Part shown: one piece after another, positions 40,080 through 49,348 of the stretch
Numbering within the stretch: position 1 is the first letter of the stretch
How the letters are laid out: the number at the start of each line of letters is the position of its first letter
DNA from: JAVJSF01 sp040219555
GTDB taxonomy: Bacteria; Actinomycetota; Thermoleophilia; Miltoncostaeales; Miltoncostaeaceae
Reading direction: 5' to 3'
DNA length: 64,000 bases
Assembly (NCBI GenBank): GCA_040219555.1
Contig: JAVJSF010000001.1
Coordinates: 1 to 64,000 of the forward strand
The notes under the pieces: model-generated
What the model was told of the DNA's origin: nothing
Database searches by the model: none
The model's input: the letters and a program-made list of their open reading frames with translations, nothing else
Program-made: the position numbers and the translations under genes

Positions 40080-41815
40080 GTCGTCCGCCGGCCGACCGGC
40101 GCCCGCCGGCCGACCGGCGACGGCGTCGCACCCGTGCGCCCGAGCCCGAGCACCCCGCGGCGCGCACGCGCCGGGTGCGGGTGCTCGCGGCCCTGTCGGT
40201 GCTCCTGCTCCTCGTCGTGGGGGCCCGTGCCACCTACCTCGGGACCGTGCGGGCCGACGATCTCTCGGCGCGGGCCACAGACAGCAACCGCGAGACCGTC
40301 ACGCTCATCACCCAGCGCGGGAGCATCGTCAGCGCCGACGGGCGGGTACTGGCGACCGACAACCTCAAGGTGGACATCACGGCCACCCCGGCCAACGTGA
40401 CCGATCCGGCCGGCACCGCCGAGGTCCTGGCGCGGACCCTCCAGATGGACCCGGTGGAGCTCGAGGACCGCCTCGGCGGCGACGGGCAGTACGCCGTCGT
40501 GGCGCGCGGGGTCTCGCTCACCAAGGCCGACGCGCTGCGGCGCAGGGCCCTGGACGGGATCCACTTCGAGGACGTCTACGAGCGCTTCCTGCCCGGCGGG
40601 CCCCTGGCGGCGCAACTCATCGGCCTCACCGACACCGACGCCGCCGGCGTCTCGGGGCTGGAGTTGATGCACGACGAGGTCCTGACCGGCACGCCCGGCG
40701 TGCGCGTCCGGGTGCGCGACGCCTTCGGTCGCACGATCCGGGTGCCCTCCGACACCGAGCCGGTCCCCGGTGAGGACCTGCACCTGTCGGTGCACAGCGC
40801 CATCCAGGACCGCGTCGACCGGATCCTGCTCGAGACGCGCGAGGAGCACGGCGCGCGATCGGCGATGGCCGTGGTGCTCGACCCGCGCGACGGGCGCATC
40901 CTGGCGATGTCGTCGGTCCCCCGCTACAACCCCAACCGGCGGTCCAACATCAACCTGGACCTGACGCGGAACCGCCCGGCCACCGACCAGTTCGAGCCCG
41001 GTTCCACCTTCAAGCCGGTGACCATCGCGGGGGCGCTCGAGGACGACACCACCGAGCCGGAGACCCTCTATGACCTCCCGGCCGTGATGCCGCTGTTCGA
41101 CCGGGAGATCAAGGAGGCGCACCGCGACTTCGACACGGTCCTCACCACCGGGCAGATCCTGTCCCAGAGCTCCAACGTCGGCACGGTCAAGGTGGCCCTC
41201 GGCCTGGGCAAGGAGCGCATCATCCACTGGATGGAGCGGTTCGGGTTCGGCTCCACGACCGGCCTCGACTTCCCCGGAGAGGACCCCGGGTACCTGCGCC
41301 CCTCGGAGGAGTGGTTCGGGTTCTCCATCGGCAACATCCCGCTCGGGCAGGGGGTCTCGGTGACCCTGCTCCAGCTCGCGCGGGCGTACGGCGCCATCGC
41401 GAACGGGGGTCTGCTGGTGACCCCGCACCTGCTCGACCGTCTCGGCGAGCAGCCCGTGTCGGTGCCGACCCCCCAGCGGGTGATCTCGGAGGAGACCGCC
41501 GGCCAGGTCGACGCGATGCTGCGCCGGGTCGTCTCGGACGCCGACGGCACCGGCACGGCCGCCCAGGTGCGCGGCTACGAGGTGGCGGGCAAGACCGGCA
41601 CCGCCCAGAAGTACGACGCGGCGGCCGGCGCGTACTCGACCTCACGCTATGCCCCGTCGTTCGTCGGCTACCTGCCCGCCGACGACCCGCAACTGGTGAT
41701 CGCGGTGATGGTGGACGAGCCCACCGCCGGGTCGATCTACGGCGGCGACGTGGCGGCTCCCGCCTTCGAGAAGATCGCCGAGTTCGCCGCCAACGCGCTG
41801 CGCATCGAGCCGTGA
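40076..41815 (+). CDS. ftsI: Division transpeptidase (class B PBP, FtsI type)
   Basis: A 579-residue class B penicillin-binding protein that cross-links septal peptidoglycan. One membrane helix lies near residues 35-52, followed by a dimerisation domain (TLITQRGSIVSADGRVLATD). Transpeptidase motifs: S310-TFK (GSTFKP), S366-S-N368 and K507-TGT. No PASTA domains follow. A basic cytoplasmic tail (RRPPADRRPPADRR) precedes the helix. GTG start overlaps ftsL. Confidence 0.93.
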   Translation: MSRPPADRRPPADRRRRRTRAPEPEHPAARTRRVRVLAALSVLLLLVVGARATYLGTVRADDLSARATDSNRETVTLITQRGSIVSADGRVLATDNLKVDITATPANVTDPAGTAEVLARTLQMDPVELEDRLGGDGQYAVVARGVSLTKADALRRRALDGIHFEDVYERFLPGGPLAAQLIGLTDTDAAGVSGLELMHDEVLTGTPGVRVRVRDAFGRTIRVPSDTEPVPGEDLHLSVHSAIQDRVDRILLETREEHGARSAMAVVLDPRDGRILAMSSVPRYNPNRRSNINLDLTRNRPATDQFEPGSTFKPVTIAGALEDDTTEPETLYDLPAVMPLFDREIKEAHRDFDTVLTTGQILSQSSNVGTVKVALGLGKERIIHWMERFGFGSTTGLDFPGEDPGYLRPSEEWFGFSIGNIPLGQGVSVTLLQLARAYGAIANGGLLVTPHLLDRLGEQPVSVPTPQRVISEETAGQVDAMLRRVVSDADGTGTAAQVRGYEVAGKTGTAQKYDAAAGAYSTSRYAPSFVGYLPADDPQLVIAVMVDEPTAGSIYGGDVAAPAFEKIAEFAANALRIEP

Positions 41816-41861
41816 GGGGTGCCGGCCCGGCGCCCGGCGGCGTCCACTAGCATCGCCGCCG

Positions 41862-43358
41862 ATGGAGCTTCGTGAGCTGATCCGCGCGGTCCCCGGCGCC
41901 GCCGCGCCGCCGGCGACCGGCGGGCTCGGGATCACCGCCCTGGTGCGCCATGCCGGCGAGGCCGGCCCCGGCTGTCTGTTCGTCGCGGTACCCGGCCTCA
42001 GCGCCGACGGGCACGACTTCGCCCCGCAGGCGGTGACCGCGGGCGCGGCCGCCCTGGTGGTGGAGCGCCCCCTGGCGGGACTTGAGGTTCCGCAGGTGGT
42101 GGTCACCGACGCCCGGCTGGCCCTCTCCCTGATGGCCGACCGCTGGGAGGGGCACCCCTCGCGGGCGCTCGAGGTGGTCGGGGTCACCGGTACCAACGGC
42201 AAGACCACCTGCGCCATGCTCTGCGCGGCGGTGCTGGCCGCCGCCGGCCGGCCGTGCGGACTGATCGGGACCATCGAGACGCGCGTGGGCGGCGTGCCCA
42301 CGACGGCTGCGCACACCACCCCCGACGCGCTCGACCTGCAGCACCTGTTCACCCGGATGCTGGCGGCCGGCGACCGGGCGTGTGCGATGGAGGTGTCCTC
42401 GCACGCGCTCCACCAGCGTCGCGTCGCCGGGGTGCGCTTCGCCGCGGCCCTGTTCACCAACCTCACCCAGGACCATCTGGACTACCACGGAGAGATGGAG
42501 CCCTACTACGAGGCCAAGCGGATGCTGTTCGTGCGTCCGCCCGAGGACGGCCCCGCACCGCCCGCGGCGGTGAATCTGGACGATCCGTACGGCCGGCGCC
42601 TGGCGGCCGAGTGCGGGGCGCTGGGTTATGCGGTGGAGGCCCGCGACGCGGCGGTGCGGCCGGCGTCGGTGGCGGGGCTCGACACCGGCATCCGCGCCAG
42701 GGTCCTCACGCCACGCGGCGAGATCGAGATCGTCTCGGCCCTGCGCGGGCGCTTCAACCTCAGCAACCTGCTGGGCGCCGTGGCCGTGGGGGAGGTGCTC
42801 GGGCTCGACCACGGGGCGGTGGCGCGGGGGCTGGCCGGCGTGGCCGGGGTACCGGGCCGTTTCGAGGCCGTCGAGGCGGGCCAGCCGTTCCCGGTGATCG
42901 TCGACTACGCCCACACCCCGGACTCGCTGGAGAACGTCCTCGCGACGGCGCGCGAGCTGGTGGACGGCGGCCGCCTGATCGTGGCCGTGGGCTGCGGCGG
43001 CGACCGCGACCGCGGCAAGCGCCCCCTGATGGGCGCGGTGGCGGGCCGGCTGGCCGACGTGGCGGTGATCACCTCCGACAACCCGCGGGGCGAGGAGCCG
43101 GATGTCATCATCGGCGAGATCCTGGCCGGGATGACCGACGCCCCGGCCCGGGTCGTCGTGGAGCCCGACCGGCGGGCCGCTATCGCGGCCGCGGTGGCCG
43201 ATGCCGGACCCGGCGATGTGGTGGTGGTCGCGGGCAAGGGCCACGAGCAGGGCCAGGAACGCGCCGGGGTCATCACCCCGTTCGACGACCGCGTCGTGGC
43301 GCGCGAGATCATCGCGGGGTCCTCCGGGGCCGCCGCCGACCGGGGGCCGCAGGCGTGA
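41862..43358 (+). CDS. murE: UDP-MurNAc-tripeptide synthetase (meso-DAP adding)
   Basis: A 498-residue Mur ligase. ATP loop VTGTNGKTT (near 108-116), the LTQDHLDYHG block and the ligand motif DNPRGEEPD, whose DNPR core marks meso-diaminopimelate rather than lysine as the substrate. Consistent with the lysA upstream in the window, which consumes the same DAP. The stop overlaps murF (GTGA). Confidence 0.94.
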   Translation: MELRELIRAVPGAAAPPATGGLGITALVRHAGEAGPGCLFVAVPGLSADGHDFAPQAVTAGAAALVVERPLAGLEVPQVVVTDARLALSLMADRWEGHPSRALEVVGVTGTNGKTTCAMLCAAVLAAAGRPCGLIGTIETRVGGVPTTAAHTTPDALDLQHLFTRMLAAGDRACAMEVSSHALHQRRVAGVRFAAALFTNLTQDHLDYHGEMEPYYEAKRMLFVRPPEDGPAPPAAVNLDDPYGRRLAAECGALGYAVEARDAAVRPASVAGLDTGIRARVLTPRGEIEIVSALRGRFNLSNLLGAVAVGEVLGLDHGAVARGLAGVAGVPGRFEAVEAGQPFPVIVDYAHTPDSLENVLATARELVDGGRLIVAVGCGGDRDRGKRPLMGAVAGRLADVAVITSDNPRGEEPDVIIGEILAGMTDAPARVVVEPDRRAAIAAAVADAGPGDVVVVAGKGHEQGQERAGVITPFDDRVVAREIIAGSSGAAADRGPQA

Positions 43359-44659
43359 TCACGATCAACGACATCCTCAAGTCCGGAGCGGGCGGGCGCC
43401 TTCCCGTGGGCCTGCCCGACACCGAGATCCACGGCGCGTGCGTCGACTCGACGGACGTCGTGCCCGGCTCGCTGTTCGTGGGCATCCGGGGCGAGGTCAC
43501 CGACGGGGGGCAGTACGCCATCGATGCCCTGCGCGACGGCGCCGCGGCGGCCGTGGTGGGGGAGGCGGCGTGGCGCTGGATCGAGGGCGAGGCGCAGGCG
43601 CTGCGCCGGCCGGTCCTGGTGGCGCCGGACCCGGTGGCCGTGCTCCAGTCCGCGGGTCGGCTGGCGCTCGAGCGCTCGGGCGCCCGCGTGGTCGCCGTCA
43701 CCGGCGCCTTCGGCAAGACGACCACCAAGGACACCCTGGTCGCGCTGCTCAATGCCGCCGGCGTTCGGGCGGAGGGGACCCCCGGGAACCGCAACACCGA
43801 GATCGGCGTGCCGATGTCGCTGCTCGGGCTCTCGGAGGGCGTGGAGGTGGCCGTGGTGGAGATGGGGATGCGCGGGCCCGGGCAGATCGCCGACCTGGTG
43901 ACGCTGGCGCCGCCCGATGTGGCCTGCATCACGGCCATCGGGCCTGTCCACCTCGAGTTGCTGGGCAGCGTCGAGGCGGTCGCCGCCGCCAAGGCCGAGA
44001 TCCTGGGTGGCCTGCGCGAGGGCGGCGTGGCGGTGGTGCCCGGCGACGAGCCGCTGCTGGACGAGTACATCGCGGCGCTGCCCGCCGGCGTGCGGGTCAT
44101 CCGCGCCCCGGCCGAGCCCGCGGTGGCGCTCGACACCGCCCTGGCCAAGGGGTGGGAGCGGCGTAATCTGGCCACCGCCCTGGCCTGCTGTGAGGCGCTC
44201 GGCGTGGACGTGGCGCCCGGGACCCGCGTGCAGGTGGCGATGTCGGCCATGCGTGGCCAGGAGCGCACCCTGCCGGGCGGCGCGCACCTGATCGAGGACT
44301 GCTACAACGCCAACCCGCTGGCGATGCGGGCGGCCCTGGAGGATCTGGCCACCCGCGGCGGGCGCCGCGTGGCCATCCTGGGCGACATGCGCGAGCTGGG
44401 CGCCGACGAGGCGGCCTACCATCGCGAGGTGGGAGAGGCGGTACGCGAGGCGGGGGTCGAGCTGCTGATCGCGGTCGGCTATCAGGCCGCCTGGTACCGC
44501 AAGGGTGCCGAGCCGGTGGAGAGCGTCCACTTCGCCTCGGTGGAGGAGGCCGCCGCCGGCGTCCCGGCGCTGATCGAGGCGGGCGATGTGGTGCTGGTGA
44601 AGGGCTCGCGTGGCATGGAGCTCGAGCGGGTCGTTGCGGCGCTGGCGGGAGGCGGATGA
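43355..44659 (+). CDS. murF: UDP-MurNAc-pentapeptide synthetase
   Basis: A 434-residue Mur ligase that adds D-Ala-D-Ala. Motifs: VDSTDVVPGSLFVGIRGE at the N-terminus, ATP loop VTGAFGKTTTKD, GNRNTEIGVP, VEMGMRGPGQI, and DCYNANPLAMRAAL. The P-loop reads AFGKTT where most enzymes have SxGKTT, a mild variation. GTG start overlaps murE by 4 nt. Confidence 0.93.
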   Translation: MITINDILKSGAGGRLPVGLPDTEIHGACVDSTDVVPGSLFVGIRGEVTDGGQYAIDALRDGAAAAVVGEAAWRWIEGEAQALRRPVLVAPDPVAVLQSAGRLALERSGARVVAVTGAFGKTTTKDTLVALLNAAGVRAEGTPGNRNTEIGVPMSLLGLSEGVEVAVVEMGMRGPGQIADLVTLAPPDVACITAIGPVHLELLGSVEAVAAAKAEILGGLREGGVAVVPGDEPLLDEYIAALPAGVRVIRAPAEPAVALDTALAKGWERRNLATALACCEALGVDVAPGTRVQVAMSAMRGQERTLPGGAHLIEDCYNANPLAMRAALEDLATRGGRRVAILGDMRELGADEAAYHREVGEAVREAGVELLIAVGYQAAWYRKGAEPVESVHFASVEEAAAGVPALIEAGDVVLVKGSRGMELERVVAALAGGG

Positions 44660-44709
44660 GCGGCCCGCCCCCGATCGTCGCCGGCCCGCCCGGACCGGGG
44701 GCGCTCTAG

Positions 44710-45690
44710 ATGCCCCGCGTCCTGATCGCGGCCATCTCGGCCGCCACCCTGATGCTGTTCCTCGGGCCGAAGTTCCTCGTCTGGCTGCGCGCCAACGAGG
44801 TGGGCCAGTTCATCCGTCCGGAGGGCCTGATCCCCGGTGCCCACCAGGAGAAGCAGGGCACGCCCACCATGGGCGGCATCCTCATCCTCGTGGCCACCGC
44901 GCTGCCGTTCGTGATCCTCTCCAGCCGCAGTACCGAGGCGATGCTGGTGCTGTTCGTCACCGTGGCGTGTGGCCTGATCGGCTTCCTGGACGACTTCATG
45001 AAGGTGGTCAAGCGGCGCTCGCTGGGTCTGGCCGGCAAGTGGCGGATCCTGGGGCTGCTGGCGGTCACCGCCGTCTTCGTGCCCGTGGCGGTGACGATCG
45101 TCGGCCTGCCCACCACCCTCACCGTGCCGATCGCCGACCGCTCCTTCGATCTCGGCTCGATCGCCTACTTCATCCTCGTGTTCCTCGTCGTGACCGCCGC
45201 GGCGAACGCGGTCAACCTCACCGACGGACTGGACGGCCTCGCCGCCGGCGTCGCCGGCATCGTGCTCACCTGCTACACCGCCATCGCCTTCGTGGGCGGA
45301 CAGCGCGACCTGGCGATCTTCGGCGCCACCCTGGTGGGGGCGTGCATCGGTTTCCTGTGGTTCAACTCGTTCCCGGCGGCCGTCTTCATGGGCGACACGG
45401 GGTCCTACGCGCTCGGCGGCGCGGTGGCCGCCATGGCAGTAATGACCAAGACCGAGATCCTGCTCATCGTCATCGGGATGGTGTTCGTGGCCGAGGCGCT
45501 GTCGGTCATCATCCAGGTGGTCGTCTTCAAGAAGCTGCGCCGGCGGGTCTTCCTGATGACCCCGGTCCACCATCATTTCGAGATGGCGGACTGGACCGAG
45601 ACCAAGATCATCGTGCGGTTCTGGCTGGTGGCGGCCCTCTTCGCCGCCGTCGGTTTCACCCTGTTCTTCCGCGACCTGCAGACGATCTGA
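44710..45690 (+). CDS. mraY: Phospho-MurNAc-pentapeptide transferase
   Basis: A 326-residue polytopic membrane enzyme making lipid I. Conserved loops are KQGTPTMGG (near 43-51), a FLDDFMKVVKRRSLGL block with catalytic aspartates, NAVNLTDGLDGLA, and HHHFE near 285. About ten hydrophobic segments fit the family. The ATG at 44710 lies 50 bp after murF. The stop overlaps the murD ATG by one base. Confidence 0.95.
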   Translation: MPRVLIAAISAATLMLFLGPKFLVWLRANEVGQFIRPEGLIPGAHQEKQGTPTMGGILILVATALPFVILSSRSTEAMLVLFVTVACGLIGFLDDFMKVVKRRSLGLAGKWRILGLLAVTAVFVPVAVTIVGLPTTLTVPIADRSFDLGSIAYFILVFLVVTAAANAVNLTDGLDGLAAGVAGIVLTCYTAIAFVGGQRDLAIFGATLVGACIGFLWFNSFPAAVFMGDTGSYALGGAVAAMAVMTKTEILLIVIGMVFVAEALSVIIQVVVFKKLRRRVFLMTPVHHHFEMADWTETKIIVRFWLVAALFAAVGFTLFFRDLQTI

Positions 45691-47009
45691 TGGCCGCCTC
45701 CGGGCCCGGCCGGGCGCTGGTCGTGGGGCTCGGCCTCTCCGGCCGAGCGGCCGCCGCGCTGCTGGCCCGCCGCGGGTGGTCGGTGACCGCCGTCGACGCC
45801 GGCCCCGCCGAGGGTGCCGCCGCCGTGCTGGAGCCGCTCGGGGTGGAGGTCCGCACCGGCCACGCCGGCGCGGTGCCCGGGGTCGACCTCGTGGTCAAGA
45901 GCCCGGGGGTCCCGGGAGAGGACGAGGCGATCGCCGCGGCCAGGGCCGGGGGCGTGCCGGTGTGGAGCGAGATCGAGTTGGCGGGTCGTGAGTCACCCAA
46001 CCCGGTGCTGGCCATCACGGGCACCAACGGCAAGACCACCACCACCGAGTTGACCGCACACCTGCTGCGCTCGGCCGGCCGGGCCGCGGTGGCATGCGGC
46101 AATGTCGGCACCCCCGTGGCCGGCCTGGTGGACGCCGTGGACCCGGCCGCGTGGCTGGTGATGGAGTGCTCCTCCTTCCAGCTCGAGGACATCGAACGCT
46201 TCCATCCGGCCGGCGCGGTGCTGCTGAACCTGAGCCCCGACCACATGGACCGCCACGGCAGCATGGATGCCTACCGCCGGGCCAAGCTGCGTATCTTCGA
46301 GCGCCAGGAACCCGGGGACCTGGCCATCCTTCCCGCGCCCCTGCTCGCGACGGGGCGGGCCGCCTCGCGGCGGCTTGCCGAGCACGCCGGCGAGCCGGAC
46401 GCCGCGGCCTGGTCGGAGGGGGGCCTGCACGTGGCACGCCTCGGCTGGATCATCGACTGGGCCGACGTGCCCCTGCGGGGGCGCCACAACCGCGAGAACG
46501 CCATGGCCGCCGCCGCTCTGGCCGCCCATGCCGGGCTGACGGGCGCCGAGATCGCCGCGGGCCTGCGCAGTTTCACACCGGTGGCCCACCGGCTGGAGCC
46601 CGTGGGCGAGCGCGGCGGGGTGGCGTACGTCAACGACTCCAAGGCCACCAACCCGGACGCCGTGCTGGCGGCCCTCGACGCGTATCCGGCCGGGGTCCGC
46701 CTGATCGCCGGCGGGCGCGACAAGGGGACCCCGTTCGAGGCGCTGGCCCGCGCCGCGGCCGGCGCCGTCACGCACGCCTATCTGATGGGAGAGGCGGGGC
46801 CCACCCTGGCCGCCGCCTTCGCGGAGGCGGGCGTCGCGCACTCGGTCCTCCCGACGATGGCCGATGCGCTCGCGGCGGCCGCTGCCCACGCGCGGCCAGG
46901 CGAGACCGTCCTGCTCAGCCCCGCCTGCACCAGCTTCGACCAGTTCGGCTCCTACGGGGAGCGGGGCGAGGCCTTCCGCGCGCTGGTCGCGGAGTTGCCG
47001 GCCTCCTGA
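45690..47009 (+). CDS. murD: UDP-MurNAc-alanine D-glutamate ligase
   Basis: A 439-residue Mur ligase that adds D-glutamate. N-terminal Rossmann GLGLSGRAAA, ATP loop ITGTNGKTTTTEL (near 111), SSFQLEDI, NLSPDHMDRHG and the C-terminal SPACTSFDQF typical of MurD. ATG overlaps the mraY stop (TGATG). Its 3' end overlaps a converging regulator gene by 58 nt. Confidence 0.94.
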   Translation: MAASGPGRALVVGLGLSGRAAAALLARRGWSVTAVDAGPAEGAAAVLEPLGVEVRTGHAGAVPGVDLVVKSPGVPGEDEAIAAARAGGVPVWSEIELAGRESPNPVLAITGTNGKTTTTELTAHLLRSAGRAAVACGNVGTPVAGLVDAVDPAAWLVMECSSFQLEDIERFHPAGAVLLNLSPDHMDRHGSMDAYRRAKLRIFERQEPGDLAILPAPLLATGRAASRRLAEHAGEPDAAAWSEGGLHVARLGWIIDWADVPLRGRHNRENAMAAAALAAHAGLTGAEIAAGLRSFTPVAHRLEPVGERGGVAYVNDSKATNPDAVLAALDAYPAGVRLIAGGRDKGTPFEALARAAAGAVTHAYLMGEAGPTLAAAFAEAGVAHSVLPTMADALAAAAAHARPGETVLLSPACTSFDQFGSYGERGEAFRALVAELPAS

Positions 47010-47620
47010 TCGCCCGACGGGGTGTCGCGCACGCTCAGCGTGCACGGTGCCCGGTTCGGGTCGTTCGCGGTGAAGGCCGTCACCTCGCCGCCGCGCTCGA
47101 GCGCCACGCCGGCCACGATGCCGTGGTGCAGCGCGCAAAGCGCCCGTCCTCCCGGCCTCAGCACCTGGTCGGCGAAGGGGCAGGCCCCCAGCGCGATGTC
47201 GTGCGCTCCGCTGCGGGACGGTGCGAAGCCCAGGTCGGCGAGCGTGGCCGTGACTGCCTCGGTCGCCGAACCGGCGCCGGCGGTGGCCCGCCCGTGCGCG
47301 CGGCCCAGGCGATGGGCGGCCCCGCCGCCGTCCGTGCCGCCGGTCGCCAGCAGTTCCAGCACGAGCGGCAGTAGCTCGGCATACGGACGCTCGGCGCCGC
47401 CGACGGCGCGGTAGAGCAGGCGCGGCCGCCCGCGGCCCCCCGCCGCGGGGGCGCGTTCGGAGTGGACGCGGCCCGCGTCCACCATCCGGGCCAGGTTGCG
47501 GCGGACGGCGTTCTCGTGCAGGCCGGTGCGCTCGACGAGTTCAGCGACGCCGAGAGGCGCGCCCTCCGCCAGGGCGCGGGCGATGCGGTCGGCGGCGCCG
47601 GGCCGGTCGTGGGCTCCCAT
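46952..47620 (-). CDS. HTH regulator, possibly metal- or Fe-S-sensing (SufR-like)
   Basis: A 222-residue regulator. The N-terminal winged helix (IARALAEGAPLGVAELVERTGLHENAVRRNLARMVDAGRV) is of the ArsR/MarR type. The C-terminal half holds cysteines in ACPFADQ, RALCALHHG and RAPCTL, a spacing reminiscent of SufR-type iron-sulfur regulators but not identical. The start is taken at ATG 47620; ATG 47629 is possible but falls inside the palindromic operator. A TAAAAT sequence just upstream suggests a leaderless message. The gene interrupts the division cluster in antisense orientation. Confidence 0.68.
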   Translation of the reverse strand: MGAHDRPGAADRIARALAEGAPLGVAELVERTGLHENAVRRNLARMVDAGRVHSERAPAAGGRGRPRLLYRAVGGAERPYAELLPLVLELLATGGTDGGGAAHRLGRAHGRATAGAGSATEAVTATLADLGFAPSRSGAHDIALGACPFADQVLRPGGRALCALHHGIVAGVALERGGEVTAFTANDPNRAPCTLSVRDTPSGDQEAGNSATSARKASPRSP

Positions 47621-47628
47621 GGAGATCA

Positions 47629-47656
47629 TTTTACAACACGATCGGTGTTGGTAAAA
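47629..47656. promoter_or_regulatory. Near-palindromic operator between divergent genes
   Basis: TTTTACAACAC and GTGTTGGTAAAA form almost perfect inverted arms around GATCG. The AT-rich arms stand out in this GC-rich genome and lie between the regulator (minus) and the small membrane gene (plus). It is the likely binding site of the regulator, covering both promoters. Confidence 0.65.
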
Positions 47657-47710
47657 AGGCCGGATGCCGATACGCTGGGTACCGAGGCATACGGACACAG
47701 GGAGGGCGAG

Positions 47711-48013
47711 ATGCCGGGCACTTCGACGGGCGGGGATCACGGCGATGCACAGGACGTGCGTTCGAGCGCGCGCGGGCGCTGGTTCAAGATCGCGGTCATC
47801 GGCGCGTGGCCGCTCGGTGTGGCCATCGGGCTGGGGGCGATGCTCTTCGGGTGGGGGATCGCCCTGGGGATCGCGAGCGGACTGGCCGTGGCGCTCGGCA
47901 TCAACTTCGTCTGGGTGGTGAGCGTCTTCGCGGTCGACGACGGCCGGGTGGACCGGCATGTCCGGGAGGACCTGACCCACGAGGACCGGGCCCGGACGGA
48001 CTCCGCCGTCTGA
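47711..48013 (+). CDS. Small two-helix membrane protein
   Basis: A 100-residue protein with a polar N-terminus, two hydrophobic helices (IAVIGAWPLGVAIGLGAML and IALGIASGLAVALGINFVWV) and an acidic/basic C-terminus. GGGAGGGCGAG precedes the ATG. It faces the SufR-like regulator across a shared operator, so it is probably controlled by it. No family recognised; a role in envelope or metal stress is only a guess. Confidence 0.6.
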   Translation: MPGTSTGGDHGDAQDVRSSARGRWFKIAVIGAWPLGVAIGLGAMLFGWGIALGIASGLAVALGINFVWVVSVFAVDDGRVDRHVREDLTHEDRARTDSAV

Positions 48014-48082
48014 CCCGCGGGACACGGCCCCTCCGCGGACGACGGGAGGGGCGGACCGGCCCGCGGCGAAGACCCTTCAGCC

Positions 48083-49348
48083 GTGTCCGGACCCGCCGCC
48101 AGCCGCCCCCGTCGAGAGGCCCGCCGCGCCGACCAGGGGGGCTGGCCGCGTCCCGAGACGATGCTCCTGGCGGCCGTCACCGCGCTGGTCTGCTTCGGCT
48201 TCGTCATGGTGTACTCCACGTCGAGCGCCACCGCTCTCCTGACCCAGCAGGACCCCACCGGGCAGGCCACACGCCAGGTGTTCTATGCGGTCCTCGGCAT
48301 CGCCGGCTACCTGGTCTTCGTGCGGATGGGTCCGCGCGGGCTCCGGCGTCTCGGGCCACCGCTGCTCGCCGTTGCGCTCCTGATGCTGGTCGTGGTGCTG
48401 ATCCCGGGCGTCGGCACCCAGGTCAACGGCGCGCAGCGATGGATCGCGCTGCCGGCCTTCGGCACCGTGCAGCCCTCGGAGATCGCGAAGCTCGCGCTCA
48501 TCCTGTGGGTCGCCCAGTTGGTGGCCCGCCATCCCGGGGCGCTGCGCGACTGGCGCGGCCTGCTGCCGTACTTCGCCGTGGCTGCCACCATCGCCCTGCT
48601 GATCATGCTCCAGCCGGACATGGACACCACCCTCATCCTGGGCGCGACGCTCCTGGCGATGCTCGTCGTGGCCGGCGCGCACCTGCGCCACCTGATGGCC
48701 GTCGCCGGCGCCGCCCTCGGCGTGGCGGCGATGGCCATCATGGCCGAGCCCTACCGACGCGAGCGCCTGCTGGCGTTCCTCTCCCCGGATGCCCCGGGCG
48801 CCGGCGACGGCCATCAGGCGCTCCAGGCGCAGATCGCCGTGGGCGTCGGGGGGATCCGGGGGGTGGGGCTCGGCGACGGGGTGCAGAAGGCCTTCTACCT
48901 CCCCGAGGCGAGCAGCGACATGATCCTGGCCACGGTCGGCGAGGAACTCGGGCTCATCGGCCTTGCGGGGGTGGTGCTGGGGTTCCTCGTCTTCGCCGTC
49001 GCGGGCTTCCTGATCGCCGCCAACGCCCCCGATCTGCACCAGCAGGTGGTCGCCACGGGCATCACCGCCATGGTGGTCGTGCAGGCGTTCATTAACATGG
49101 GCGCGGTACTGGGTCTGATGCCGCTGGCCGGCCTGACCCTGCCGTTCGTCTCCTACGGCGGCAGCAGCCTGATCGTCCTCCTCTGCTGCACGGGGATCCT
49201 TGTCAACATCGGACGTCGAACAACTTCAGAGGTCCACGCCGGCCGCGTCGTCGCGGTCGGTGACCGCCGTGATCGCGGCCGGGGGGACGGGCGGGCACGT
49301 GATGCCCGCGCTGGCGGTGGCCGCCGCGCTGCGGGCGCGCGGGGCTGA
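48083..49348 (+). CDS. ftsW: Septal peptidoglycan polymerase FtsW
   Basis: A 421-residue SEDS glycosyltransferase that polymerises septal glycan with FtsI. Typical features: VYSTSSATAL, WIALPAFGTVQPSEIAKLALILWVA, LQPDMDTTLIL, a large loop with the catalytic aspartate region, and FVSYGGSSL near the end. About ten membrane segments. The last 45 residues are Arg/Gly-rich and lie over the start of murG, so part may be fortuitous frame extension. GTG start at 48083. Confidence 0.92.
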   Translation: MSGPAASRPRREARRADQGGWPRPETMLLAAVTALVCFGFVMVYSTSSATALLTQQDPTGQATRQVFYAVLGIAGYLVFVRMGPRGLRRLGPPLLAVALLMLVVVLIPGVGTQVNGAQRWIALPAFGTVQPSEIAKLALILWVAQLVARHPGALRDWRGLLPYFAVAATIALLIMLQPDMDTTLILGATLLAMLVVAGAHLRHLMAVAGAALGVAAMAIMAEPYRRERLLAFLSPDAPGAGDGHQALQAQIAVGVGGIRGVGLGDGVQKAFYLPEASSDMILATVGEELGLIGLAGVVLGFLVFAVAGFLIAANAPDLHQQVVATGITAMVVVQAFINMGAVLGLMPLAGLTLPFVSYGGSSLIVLLCCTGILVNIGRRTTSEVHAGRVVAVGDRRDRGRGDGRARDARAGGGRRAAGARG

